DNA of 33,559 bases from Methanocalculus sp. MSAO_Arc2 (GTDB lineage: Archaea; Halobacteriota; Methanomicrobia; Methanomicrobiales; Methanocorpusculaceae): positions 1 to 33,559 of the forward strand of contig QZAC01000048.1 in the NCBI GenBank assembly GCA_003838065.1. Direction: 5' to 3'. The notes beneath the pieces were generated by a model. It was not told the DNA's origin. It saw only the letters and a list, made by a program, of their open reading frames with translations, and made no database searches. Below are positions 7,248 to 15,047 of this stretch, piece after piece (the first letter of the stretch is position 1; each line of letters begins with the position of its first letter). Position numbers and translations under genes: made by a program.

Positions 7248-8407
7248 ATCCCACTTCCTCTTATCGATGCCAGATCTTTATCCCCCCGTCCAGAAAGGGT
7301 GACGGCAATAATGCTGCCCCGATCCATCTCTTCAGCAAGCCTGAGTGCTGCTGCCACCGCATGGGCTGATTCAAGTGCCGGGATGATCCCTTCCTTGCGT
7401 GAAAGGAGCCGGAATGCAGAAACCGCCTCTGTGTCAGTGACCGGTATATATTCTGCCCTGCCTGCATCCCTGAGAAACGCATGTTCAGGCCCCACACCAG
7501 GGTAATCCAGGCCCGCAGAGATACTGTGGGTCGGAAAGATCCTTCCTTCAACATCCTGCAGGACCGAGGTGAACGCACCATGGAGGACCCCTGGTGTCCC
7601 GCGGCAGAGAGAGGCGCCATGGGAACCCGGTGCTGTCCCGGTACCACCTGCTTCTGCTCCAATCAGGCGCACCGGATAGTCAGTGAGAGGGAAGAATGTC
7701 CCTATAGCATTCGATCCACCACCAACGCAGGCAACAACGGCATCCGGAAGCCTTCCTGCATATTCAAGAGCCTGGGTATAGAGCTCCCTGCCAATGACAG
7801 ACTGGAAATCACGGACAATTCGGGGAAAGGGATCAGGGCCTACACAGGAGCCTATCAGATAATGAGAGTCAGCGGCTGTGGCGGACCAGTTCCTGAGGGC
7901 CTCATCAACGGCATCTGAGAGTGTCCCCGAACCAGTTGTAACCGGGGTGATTGTTGCTCCAAGCAGCTCCATCCTCAGGACATTTGGGGCCTGCCGCTCC
8001 ATATCTACTGCTCCCATAAAAACCTCCACCTGCAGGCCAAGGACGGCACCCGCCATCGCTGTTGCAACACCATGCTGTCCAGCACCGGTCTCAGCTATCA
8101 AACGTCGTTTACCACTCATCTTTGCCAGGAGCGCCTGACCAAGGGTGTTGTTGATCTTATGTGCCCCGCCATGGAGAAGATCTTCCCGTTTCAGACAGAT
8201 TGAGACGCCGGTCTCCTCCCCCAGATTTCTGCAGGCGTACAGCGGAGTCTCTCTCCCGGCATACCGGGTGAGCAGAGAAGTAAGTTCTGCCTGAGCAAAA
8301 GCATCCTGCTGAAACGCTGCATATGATTCAGCAAGCTCCTGGAGTGGAGCAATCAGGATTTCGGGTGCATACCTCCCACCATACTGTCCGAATCTACCTG
8401 CAATCAT
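7244..8407 (-). CDS. trpB: Tryptophan synthase beta subunit
   Basis: PLP enzyme that joins indole and serine to make tryptophan. The 387-residue protein begins MIAGRFGQYGGRYAPEIL, a typical TrpB1 N-terminus. The PLP Lys is in HKINN. ETGAGQHGVATA, the phosphate-binding GGGSNAIG, ALESAHA and the C-terminal SGRGDKD are all present. I chose ATG 8407 because it overlaps the trpF TGA (ATGA) and follows AGAGGTG by seven bases; an upstream ATG at 8425 lies before that site. The segment matches the catalytic, alpha-dependent TrpB1 type rather than the stand-alone TrpB2. Neighbours are trpF and trpA. Confidence 0.97.
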   Translation of the reverse strand: MIAGRFGQYGGRYAPEILIAPLQELAESYAAFQQDAFAQAELTSLLTRYAGRETPLYACRNLGEETGVSICLKREDLLHGGAHKINNTLGQALLAKMSGKRRLIAETGAGQHGVATAMAGAVLGLQVEVFMGAVDMERQAPNVLRMELLGATITPVTTGSGTLSDAVDEALRNWSATAADSHYLIGSCVGPDPFPRIVRDFQSVIGRELYTQALEYAGRLPDAVVACVGGGSNAIGTFFPLTDYPVRLIGAEAGGTGTAPGSHGASLCRGTPGVLHGAFTSVLQDVEGRIFPTHSISAGLDYPGVGPEHAFLRDAGRAEYIPVTDTEAVSAFRLLSRKEGIIPALESAHAVAAALRLAEEMDRGSIIAVTLSGRGDKDLASIRGSGI

Positions 8408-8976
8408 AGAGAGACACCTCTGCATGCGCTGATGAAGGCCTCCACCAGCTGATGATCCTTTACCCCTGGCTGCCGTTCAACACCGGTGGCAACGTCAACT
8501 CCTGCGGGGTGAAGAGTTCTCATAACCTCTCCCACTGTGACAGGGGTGAGGCCTCCGGAAACAAGTACCGGAAGCGATGTACGGGCAATCGCCGCCTTTG
8601 CAGAACCAATATCAAGCTGAATACCCCTGCCATGCGAGGCATCGAGGATGAGGCGATCGGCACCCTCAGGCGGTGATGCCTTACCATCCCAGCTCGAGAT
8701 AGTAATAAAACGATCTGGTATCCTCAGATCATGGTAGACCTGGAGTGCATCTGGTTGCAACCTGCAGATCTCATGAAGATGCGCAGGACAGCGGGTTGTT
8801 GTGACGCAGACCGTCTCCACCTTCCCTGAAACCGCCTTCAGGATCGTCTCAGCCCTCCGGGGAGTGACTGATCTAAGAGAGGGCGTAAAGAGAAGAATGC
8901 CAATTGCATCAGCACCCGCTGCAGCTGCTTTGATGGCATCGGCGGGGCTTGTTATCCCGCAGACCTTTACATACAT
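8404..8976 (-). CDS. trpF: Phosphoribosylanthranilate isomerase
   Basis: Amadori isomerase of the tryptophan pathway, a monofunctional TIM barrel of 190 residues. The N-terminal YVKVCGIT holds the catalytic Cys, GADAIGILLF follows, and LDASHGRG holds the catalytic Asp. The C-terminal end has VSGGLTPVTV, GVDVATGVE and PGVKDHQ, the family's phosphate-binding signature. It overlaps the end of trpC by ten bases and the start of trpB by four, so the whole section is probably coupled. Confidence 0.95.
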   Translation of the reverse strand: MYVKVCGITSPADAIKAAAAGADAIGILLFTPSLRSVTPRRAETILKAVSGKVETVCVTTTRCPAHLHEICRLQPDALQVYHDLRIPDRFITISSWDGKASPPEGADRLILDASHGRGIQLDIGSAKAAIARTSLPVLVSGGLTPVTVGEVMRTLHPAGVDVATGVERQPGVKDHQLVEAFISACRGVSL

Positions 8977-9710
8977 GCAAATTCCTCCATGGCTTCCTGT
9001 GGATTTTCTGCTTTTGCAATGGATGATCCGATCAAAACAGCACTGCAGGTTTTCATATACTCCTTCACCTCACCCGGATCAGAAATCCCGCTCATAGCTA
9101 CAGGAATCCGGCGAGCGGCCCTGATCATTGGTGCAAGCCTGTGGGCACGGCTGAGATCAATCTCAAGTGTCCAGAGATCGCGGTTATTAATCCCAATGAT
9201 CTGAGCAGAAGTTGAAAGGGCAGATCGTACCTCCTCCTCAGAACTCACTTCGACAACCGGTTCAAGCCCGCTCGCGATGGCACAATCAACAAACTCGACG
9301 AGATCTGATCCGACAACCGTTGCGATAAGAAGTACTGCATCGGCGCCAAGAGCCCGGCTCTCCCGGATCTGGGCCGGGTGGACCAGAATATCCTTCCGAA
9401 GGATTGGAAGACTTATGTATCTTCTCACTTCCCGGATATAGGATGGATCACCAGCAAAGACGGTTGGTTCGGTCAGAACCGATATTGCCACTGCACCACC
9501 CGCCGCCATCGCAGCCGCAAGCCGGCCAGGAGAAAGGGTTGCACCCGTTGGACCCTGTGGTGAGGCGTACTTTACTTCCCCGATCACTGCCGGAGACCGT
9601 GAGCAGATAGCCTGTGCAAGGCTTCGTGTTGGAAACAGCTCTTCTGGAAAAACATCAGGAAGAACTGCAGCCCTCTGCCGGGACGACTCAATGATGCTCT
9701 CCAGGATCAT
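8967..9710 (-). CDS. trpC: Indole-3-glycerol phosphate synthase
   Basis: Closes the indole ring from carboxyphenylaminodeoxyribulose phosphate. The 247-residue TIM barrel starts MILESIIESSRQRAAVLP and has the substrate motif GEVKYASPQGP, then VLTEPTVFAGD, LPILRKDILV, INNRDLWTLEIDL, VAMSGISDPGEV and LIGSSI, all of which match TrpC. I chose ATG 9710 because it begins one base after the trpD stop and gives the usual N-terminus. A TTG or GTG further upstream would add 12 residues inside trpD. It sits between trpD and trpF. Confidence 0.95.
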   Translation of the reverse strand: MILESIIESSRQRAAVLPDVFPEELFPTRSLAQAICSRSPAVIGEVKYASPQGPTGATLSPGRLAAAMAAGGAVAISVLTEPTVFAGDPSYIREVRRYISLPILRKDILVHPAQIRESRALGADAVLLIATVVGSDLVEFVDCAIASGLEPVVEVSSEEEVRSALSTSAQIIGINNRDLWTLEIDLSRAHRLAPMIRAARRIPVAMSGISDPGEVKEYMKTCSAVLIGSSIAKAENPQEAMEEFACM

Positions 9711-9711
9711 G

Positions 9712-10725
9712 TCAGACCCCCCCGGAGATGTCGATACAGTGGTCAAGGCATTCGGCCGCTCTTCCTGAATCGATCGAACGCTCTGCGATCGTCAGTGCTG
9801 AAGAGAGGCAGTCTGCTCCTCCGCCCACATAAATTGCTCCTGCAGCATTCAGGAGGACGATATCGCGACATGGACCATCCCCTCCTTCAAACACCCTGCG
9901 GATGATTCCTGCACTCTCCTGTGGCGACCCTGCATGGAGTGCCTCAACTGGGGCGAAAGAAAGACCAAGATCAGCTGCTTCAAGGCTATATTCGGTGATA
10001 TTCCCGGATACCAGTTCGCAGATTCGGTTCTCTCCATGGAGTGAAAGTTCATCAATCCCATCACCTGTTATGACAAGCGCATGCTGCACACCAAGCAAAC
10101 GGAGCGCCTCTGCCATCGGGCGGATGAAGACCGGATCAGACACTCCGAGGACACGGTTGATTGGTCCTGCCGGATGACAGAGAGGACCGCAATTATTGAA
10201 GATCGTCCGAAACCCTAGTTCAGTCCGTAGCCCGGCAAGCTTCCGTAACGCAGGGTGGTGATTCGGTGCGGAGAGGAAGGCAATGTTTGCATTCTGGAGA
10301 AAACATAATGCTTCCTGATCTGATGATGCAGAACGAATGCCGAATGCGGCAAGAACATCAGCAGAACCAGATCTGCTCGTGACTGCTCGGTTTCCATGCT
10401 TCAGGACAGGAATGCCCGCACCGGCTGCAGCAAAAGCTGCTGCCGTACTGATGTTGAAGGTCATCGCGTGATCACCGCCTGTCCCGCAGGTATCAATGGC
10501 ACGATCTGCTCCGGGAATTGTAAGCAGACGGGCATGGGAGAGAAGAATATTCGCACAGGTGGCGAGATCATCTCCATCCAGGGGATGCATTCTGAGCGCA
10601 TAGAGGAATGCTCCTGCCTGTGCGGATGTTGCCGATCCCATAATAAGATCAGCAAATGCAGCCCCAATACCTCCCGGTGGAAGCGGATCATTATCTGCCA
10701 TCGCACGGCAGACTTCCTGAATCAT
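9712..10725 (-). CDS. trpD: Anthranilate phosphoribosyltransferase
   Basis: Transfers phosphoribosyl from PRPP to anthranilate. The 337-residue protein has the PRPP and Mg-binding signature DTCGTGGDHAMTFNISTAAAF, then KHGNRAVTSRSGSADVL, RTIFNNCGPLCHPAGP and HALVITGDGIDELS. These are the family's conserved sites. The frame starts with ATG overlapping the end of trpG by four bases. It is a monofunctional TrpD, not fused to trpG. The protein is of normal length. Confidence 0.95.
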   Translation of the reverse strand: MIQEVCRAMADNDPLPPGGIGAAFADLIMGSATSAQAGAFLYALRMHPLDGDDLATCANILLSHARLLTIPGADRAIDTCGTGGDHAMTFNISTAAAFAAAGAGIPVLKHGNRAVTSRSGSADVLAAFGIRSASSDQEALCFLQNANIAFLSAPNHHPALRKLAGLRTELGFRTIFNNCGPLCHPAGPINRVLGVSDPVFIRPMAEALRLLGVQHALVITGDGIDELSLHGENRICELVSGNITEYSLEAADLGLSFAPVEALHAGSPQESAGIIRRVFEGGDGPCRDIVLLNAAGAIYVGGGADCLSSALTIAERSIDSGRAAECLDHCIDISGGV

Positions 10726-11300
10726 ACGATCTTCCCTCCTTCAAGGAATGCGGCAATGAGGCTGGCTCCAGTTCCGCTCAGAAAACTCTCTGGATGGAAC
10801 TGAACTCCTTCGATTGGATAGGCGCGGTGGCGTACCCCCATCGGGAGATTATCATCAAGGGAGTGTGCTGTGATCTCAAGATCACGGGGTAAAGTCGATG
10901 CATCGATAATAAGCGAATGGTACCGCACCGCAGAAAAAGGGCTCGGGATGCCGCTGTAGATTCCACATCCATCATGGGAGATTGGTGATATCTCTCCATG
11001 AACCGGGCGGGGGGCATGGATGATCCGGCCGCCAAAAGCGGTGCAGATCGCCTGGTGGCCGAGGCAGACTCCGAGTGTCGGAATTGTTTTTGACAGGGTT
11101 TGCAGGATCTCAACAGGGAGAGCGAGATCACCTGGTTTTCCAGGTCCAGGGGAGAGGATGATCCGGTCGGGTTTGTGCACAAGAACATCACTGAGCGACC
11201 TGTCTGCCGGTATAACAACCGGGTCAGCTCCAAGGCTTCCAACAAGCTGGAGGAGATTGTAGCTGAAGGAATCAAAGCAGTCGATGATAGCCACCTTCAT
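10722..11300 (-). CDS. trpG: Anthranilate synthase glutaminase subunit
   Basis: Class I glutamine amidotransferase that feeds ammonia to TrpE. The 192-residue protein starts MKVAIIDCFDSFSYNL, and has ILSPGPGKPGD, the nucleophile Cys in GVCLGHQ, AVRYHSLII, and the His-Glu pair of the triad in QFHPESF. The protein is a stand-alone subunit of normal length. ATG 11300 overlaps the end of trpE by four bases. An archaeal homologue may also serve folate synthesis, but its place in the trp operon supports the tryptophan role. Confidence 0.95.
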   Translation of the reverse strand: MKVAIIDCFDSFSYNLLQLVGSLGADPVVIPADRSLSDVLVHKPDRIILSPGPGKPGDLALPVEILQTLSKTIPTLGVCLGHQAICTAFGGRIIHAPRPVHGEISPISHDGCGIYSGIPSPFSAVRYHSLIIDASTLPRDLEITAHSLDDNLPMGVRHRAYPIEGVQFHPESFLSGTGASLIAAFLEGGKIV

Positions 11301-12526
11301 GACAGATCCCTCTGGGCGGCGGCAATGGCACGAAGAGATCCTTCTGCTTTCACTGTCGTTTCATCAAACTCACGATCAGGATCAGATCCTGCAACAACGC
11401 CCGCACCAGCCTGAACAGATGCTGTGCCTGCCCGGACAATGACAGTTCTGATGGTTATTGCAAATGCAAGCGACTGCTTCCCCGCATATCCGATCGCTCC
11501 GGCATAGATGCCGCGCGGCTCACTCTCGAGCTCTGCGATCAGCTCCATTGCCCGCTTCTTCGGAGCACCCGTCACGGTGCCTGCTGGAAAACAGGAGCGG
11601 AGCGCATCATATCCGTCATATCCAGGGGCGGTTCTCCCGGTAACAATTGATACAATATGCTGAACTTTTGGATACCTGGCCACTTCTGCATATCGCTTGA
11701 CCAGAACTGATCCAAATTCAGCCACCTTCCCGATGTCATTTCTGGCCAGATCGACCAGCATAAGATGTTCTGATCGCTCTTTTGGATCACCGAGAAGATC
11801 GGCTGCAAGAGCTTCGTCCTGAAGCGCGTCATGCCCTCTAGGTCTTGTACCTGCAATCGGAACAGTGGTAAGCGCCCTGCCGTCAGAAGATACAAGCATC
11901 TCCGGGCTCTCACCTGCAACCTGCTCATTTCCAAAATCAAGGTAATACCCATAACAGGTGATGTTGCTGGAACGAAGTCCTGCATAAATGTTGAGAGGAT
12001 CTCCGGTGAAGGGGATATCGATCCTTCTGGAGAGAACCGCCTGGTAACAGTCACCTTCGTAAATATGAGCCTTGAGTTTTTTAACCCCGGCAACATAATC
12101 AGGACGATCTATTGTTGTCTTTTGAACTGCCGGGATCTCCCCTGCCCGGGGTGTTTCATACGAGAGATCGGCTGCCAGAATCTTCTCAGCCATCTCCGAG
12201 ATGCGGCGCGCAGCCTCCTGCGGGCTTCTCCGTGAGTGGAGAGTGATCCCGGCAGAATCGATGGTGACGGCATCTTTCGGTATAAGAAACCTGCCGCCCC
12301 CTTCGTATCCAAGGTAGCCTGCAGGAGAGAAAGGAGGATCACATGAAATTGATCTGAGTGCATCATAGGGATCATCCGGAAGTTCCAGCACATCTGCATC
12401 AAGACCGATAGTGGCAGGCAGATCTGGAAATTCGAGAAGATATCCGGGGCCATCGGCAAGGGTATGGTAAACCGCAACAGGATTTGCATCCTTTATCCCA
12501 AGGAAGAGTTGGGATGCTCCGGTCAC
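11297..12526 (-). CDS. trpE: Anthranilate synthase component I
   Basis: Chorismate-using subunit that makes anthranilate with TrpG. The 409-residue protein has the C-terminal catalytic signatures: VAGESPEMLVS, GTRPRGHD, LVDLARNDIGKVAEFGSV, FPAGTVTGAPK, IYAGAIGY and AGAGVVAGSDPDREFDET. The start is uncertain: GTG 12526 or CTG 12529; both are poorly placed relative to AGGTGAT (12545-12539). The start gives a shorter N-terminus than usual. The feedback-site motif, normally LLES, reads LLEF (Phe 33); in enterobacterial TrpE the same Ser-to-Phe change is a well-known feedback-resistant mutation. It heads the trp operon. Confidence 0.93.
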   Translation of the reverse strand: MTGASQLFLGIKDANPVAVYHTLADGPGYLLEFPDLPATIGLDADVLELPDDPYDALRSISCDPPFSPAGYLGYEGGGRFLIPKDAVTIDSAGITLHSRRSPQEAARRISEMAEKILAADLSYETPRAGEIPAVQKTTIDRPDYVAGVKKLKAHIYEGDCYQAVLSRRIDIPFTGDPLNIYAGLRSSNITCYGYYLDFGNEQVAGESPEMLVSSDGRALTTVPIAGTRPRGHDALQDEALAADLLGDPKERSEHLMLVDLARNDIGKVAEFGSVLVKRYAEVARYPKVQHIVSIVTGRTAPGYDGYDALRSCFPAGTVTGAPKKRAMELIAELESEPRGIYAGAIGYAGKQSLAFAITIRTVIVRAGTASVQAGAGVVAGSDPDREFDETTVKAEGSLRAIAAAQRDLS

Positions 12527-12540
12527 CAGTCCGACGGCAT
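12523..12540 (-). CDS. Five-codon ORF MPSDW overlapping the trpE start
   Basis: ATG (12540-12538), CCG, TCG, GAC, TGG, TGA. The Trp codon is last, and the trpE GTG start (12526-12524) overlaps its final base and the stop. The AGGTGAT ribosome site lies immediately at the ATG (it includes the AT), which is too close for standard initiation. It could still be a leader peptide or chance. Confidence 0.3.
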   Translation of the reverse strand: MPSDW

Positions 12541-12554
12541 CACCTGAGTTGATG

Positions 12555-12600
12555 TGTACGTTTGCATGCTATCCTGTATGTTTTGTACATATATATACAT
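12555..12600 (-). promoter_or_regulatory. trp operon promoter with TRP-box-like sites
   Basis: On the minus strand TGTATATATATG (12601-12590 region) looks like the TATA element, about 25-35 bases ahead of a start of transcription near 12565. TGTACA at 12584-12589 is the sequence reported as the TRP box bound by TrpY in Methanothermobacter. A second, imperfect site TGTACG is at 12555-12560, and TGTATG at 12575-12580. The TGTA..TACA arrangement at 12584-12599 is partly symmetrical. Sites overlapping and just downstream of the TATA element fit repression. Confidence 0.5.
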
Positions 12601-12666
12601 TACTACACATATATGATCATCAAATCCCATTCGATTTCGCTCATGTGCGTACCAGCGTCAACACAT

Positions 12667-12675
12667 GTTTTTATC
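12667..12675 (+). promoter_or_regulatory. TATA-like box of the GerW gene
   Basis: GTTTTTATC ends 25 bases before ATG 12700, which is the normal distance for a leaderless euryarchaeal transcript and is the reason for choosing that start. Confidence 0.4.
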
Positions 12676-12699
12676 AGATCAGGAATGTCATATACCCAT

Positions 12700-13062
12700 A
12701 TGACAGCAGATAAGAGCGTCTTTGATGCAATACTTGAACACCTTGAAAAGATGATATCATCAAACATTTTGGTATCAGAACCGATCGAAACAGGAGACCG
12801 ATTGATCTTCACCATCTCTTCTGTCGGCTTTGGATTCGGTGGTGGTGAAGGAAAAGGTGATGATGGTGCAGGATCAGCCGGTGGCGCCGGCGCAGGAGTC
12901 ACCCCAATTGCCATCATGGTCGTTCACAAATCAATTGAAGGGCCGGAAGGTATCCAGATCTTTTCGCTCGGAAAGAAGGGCGAGGTGGCACAGGCAATCT
13001 CAACCGCCGCTGAGTCTCTCCCCTCGGTAATTGAGGCAATCAGGTCCGCAACAAAAGAGTGA
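12700..13062 (+). CDS. GerW/YtfJ family protein
   Basis: A 120-residue protein of the sporulation-protein YtfJ/GerW family. Features are an N-terminal helical part (DAILEHLEKMISSNILVSEPIE), the strand with GDRLIFTISSVGFGFGGGEG, an acidic Gly/Ala-rich loop (GKGDDGAGSAGGAGAGV) and ending TPIAIMVV. In Bacillus the protein is a spore germination factor, but many non-sporulating bacteria and archaea keep it, so the sporulation label does not apply here. I chose ATG 12700 because it lies 25 bases after a TATA-like box; earlier ATGs add low-complexity residues. The next gene starts immediately at the stop codon, and the pair is known from bacteria. Confidence 0.85.
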   Translation: MTADKSVFDAILEHLEKMISSNILVSEPIETGDRLIFTISSVGFGFGGGEGKGDDGAGSAGGAGAGVTPIAIMVVHKSIEGPEGIQIFSLGKKGEVAQAISTAAESLPSVIEAIRSATKE

Positions 13063-13623
13063 ATGGATCTCTACCTGGTGTTCCTGGCACTCGCCTGCCT
13101 TGGAGGAGTGAGTCTTCCCTTTTTGATCTCGTTTCGCTTCACCCTGAAGGGATCAATCGACCCGGAGGGCTGGTCTGCAGGAGGAGGTTTTGGCCCGTTG
13201 TATATCATATTTCTTCCAGAGAGACGTGTCCATCTGCGGATCTTTGCCTATACAATCCTGGCGTTCAGAATCCCGGAAGATGATGATGAGGTGATTGAGG
13301 GAGACAAGAGAGAAGAAGGAACGGGAATGCCCGAAATTCCAGTACGGGCCATGCTGAGGCTTCCGATCAGTATTGATTCGGTCAGTGTCCATGGACGTAT
13401 TGGCTTTATGGATGCTGCAGACACCGGACGGTTCTATGGCTGGATGAGCGCAGTCAGGGGGGCTCTTTCGATAACCCGCATAAAAATAAGAGTAGCTCCA
13501 GACTTTGCCAGGTCTGGATGGTCGATCGCAATCATGACAAGGTTCAGGATCCGATCTCTCATTCATCTTATATATGCTCTTACTCCGATATTACGAAGTG
13601 TAAAACCCACCTATATACCTTAA
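13063..13623 (+). CDS. DUF2953 family membrane protein
   Basis: A 186-residue protein with an N-terminal transmembrane segment (about residues 3-24) and a C-terminal, Arg/Ile-rich hydrophobic segment. The middle has RMLRLPISIDSVSVHGRIGFMDAADTGRFYGWM-type sequence: an oxidoreductase-free domain with the pattern I associate with DUF2953. The call also rests on context: bacterial DUF2953 genes sit beside ytfJ/gerW, as here, where the ATG directly follows the GerW stop. Function is unknown; a shared complex with GerW at the membrane is inferred. Confidence 0.65.
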   Translation: MDLYLVFLALACLGGVSLPFLISFRFTLKGSIDPEGWSAGGGFGPLYIIFLPERRVHLRIFAYTILAFRIPEDDDEVIEGDKREEGTGMPEIPVRAMLRLPISIDSVSVHGRIGFMDAADTGRFYGWMSAVRGALSITRIKIRVAPDFARSGWSIAIMTRFRIRSLIHLIYALTPILRSVKPTYIP

Positions 13624-13661
13624 ATATTTTGATAGTGTCTTATACACTTAGGTGATGCACA

Positions 13662-14273
13662 ATGACAGATGATGAGAAAACAAAAGAGGAAGAAGTCCCG
13701 GTGCAGGATCCGCTCAGTCCCCCTCCATCAGCGAGACCTGAGCCATCTCCTCAGGTAACCAGGGAGAAGGAGACAATCCATGAGATCCGGTATATGGAGC
13801 CTGAGAAGAAGAGCGGAAAGCTCAAAATTATTGGCGTTCTCGTGCTGATCCTCATTATCGGAGTTGTTGCAGCCTTTGCAACAATGAACGTCACCATCTA
13901 TGGACCTCTTCCTGATGCTACCTATCCATATACAACCACCTATGATGTCTGGTTCCCGCTTGGAAAAACTGTAACTGTTGGTGGGATGGATATGGTCGCC
14001 CTTTCAACAGCAGATGAGATGTTAATCTCTGTTGCGGGTGAAACCCATAAAATGGAGGTCGGAGAGGAAAAACTGATATCCGAGAGACGGGCTGTCGTCA
14101 AGACGCTCGGGTTTACTATCGTTGATACGAATTTCCAGATATTCATGAATTTTCGTGGACTTTCAGATCCCGCAACAGCAAACTTCTATCTTGCAATACG
14201 TACATCAGAGCAGGTCCCCCAGTTTATCGTGAACCTCCTTCTTCCAAGGGACATCCGGGCGGTCCCCGCCTAA
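13662..14273 (+). CDS. Membrane-anchored protein of unknown function
   Basis: A 203-residue protein I do not recognise. The first 60 residues are disordered, Pro-, Glu- and Lys-rich (residues 18-35 are Pro/Ser-rich). One transmembrane helix follows (about residues 55-74, IIGVLVLILIIGVVAAFATM). The C-terminal ~125 residues would lie outside the cell and look beta-rich, with VWFPLGKTVTVGGMDM and ETHKMEVGEEKL. The start is well supported by AGGTGAT five bases ahead of the ATG. The 3' end overlaps the convergent truA by 69 bases. No catalytic motif is visible. Confidence 0.8.
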   Translation: MTDDEKTKEEEVPVQDPLSPPPSARPEPSPQVTREKETIHEIRYMEPEKKSGKLKIIGVLVLILIIGVVAAFATMNVTIYGPLPDATYPYTTTYDVWFPLGKTVTVGGMDMVALSTADEMLISVAGETHKMEVGEEKLISERRAVVKTLGFTIVDTNFQIFMNFRGLSDPATANFYLAIRTSEQVPQFIVNLLLPRDIRAVPA

Positions 14274-15047
14274 CCACATAACCATTTTTCTTCTGGTAAG
14301 AAGTCGCCTCTCTTCTTCAGCGAAACGACAGGCCGACGAATCCGATGGAGCCAGCGGATGGTACTCAATTCCGCAGTCCACATCCCAAAGAATAAGCGGA
14401 TCTGGCGGTGCAGCCGGGATCCGATCTCCCTTTTCAGAAAAGATCTCCTCGATCCGATCAGGCGAGATGAGACCTGATCCTGCCGCAAGCAGAAGAGTTG
14501 CCATCCCCCGGACCATATTCCAGAGAAAACTCTTCCCCATCACCTCATAGACGATCACGTCATCTTCGGCAAAGACTCTGGACGAGTAGATAAACCTGAT
14601 GGGATCCCGTCCCTCCTCCAAACGGGAAAGCCTGGTGAAATCACGGATGCCAACGAAATGAGATGATGCCTCTTCCATCGCAATACGATCAAGTCCTGAT
14701 GAGGGGAAGATATACCGGTATGTCCTGCTCCGTGCATGATAGCGTGGATGAAAGTCCTGTGGAACCTGTGCCCATCCCGTGCACCAGCAGTCAAATGGGA
14801 GCATCCGGTTAAGATTTGAGACTGCACGCTCAGGATATGGTGTTGAAAAGGCTACCACCTGGCCCAGCGCTGAGACGTTGGCATCGGTCCTTCCCGCGGC
14901 AACAAACCCTGCACTTCGAAAATCGTCAATCAGACCAAGGCGAATACAGGCGTCGATGAGAACCCCTTCGACGGTCCGTATGCCCGGCTGCTGCTGGGAG
15001 CCAGAGAAGCCCGTTCCAAGGTAGGCAACCCGGAAGGCGAGTCTCAC
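14205..15047 (-). CDS. truA: tRNA pseudouridine synthase A
   Basis: Makes pseudouridine at positions 38-40 of the tRNA anticodon stem. The 280-residue protein begins VRLAFRVAYLGTGFSGSQQQP, then has the catalytic Asp in AGRTDANVSALGQV, RYHARSRTYRYIF, and the conserved FLWNMVRGMA. I chose GTG 15047 because it overlaps the stop of the PHP gene (GTGA) and gives the usual N-terminus; the longer frame would start 30 residues upstream inside that gene. A tail of about 55 residues follows the core. It shares a 69-base convergent overlap with the gene at 13662-14273. Confidence 0.92.
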   Translation of the reverse strand: MRLAFRVAYLGTGFSGSQQQPGIRTVEGVLIDACIRLGLIDDFRSAGFVAAGRTDANVSALGQVVAFSTPYPERAVSNLNRMLPFDCWCTGWAQVPQDFHPRYHARSRTYRYIFPSSGLDRIAMEEASSHFVGIRDFTRLSRLEEGRDPIRFIYSSRVFAEDDVIVYEVMGKSFLWNMVRGMATLLLAAGSGLISPDRIEEIFSEKGDRIPAAPPDPLILWDVDCGIEYHPLAPSDSSACRFAEEERRLLTRRKMVMWLGGDRPDVPWKKEVHDKLGDLL

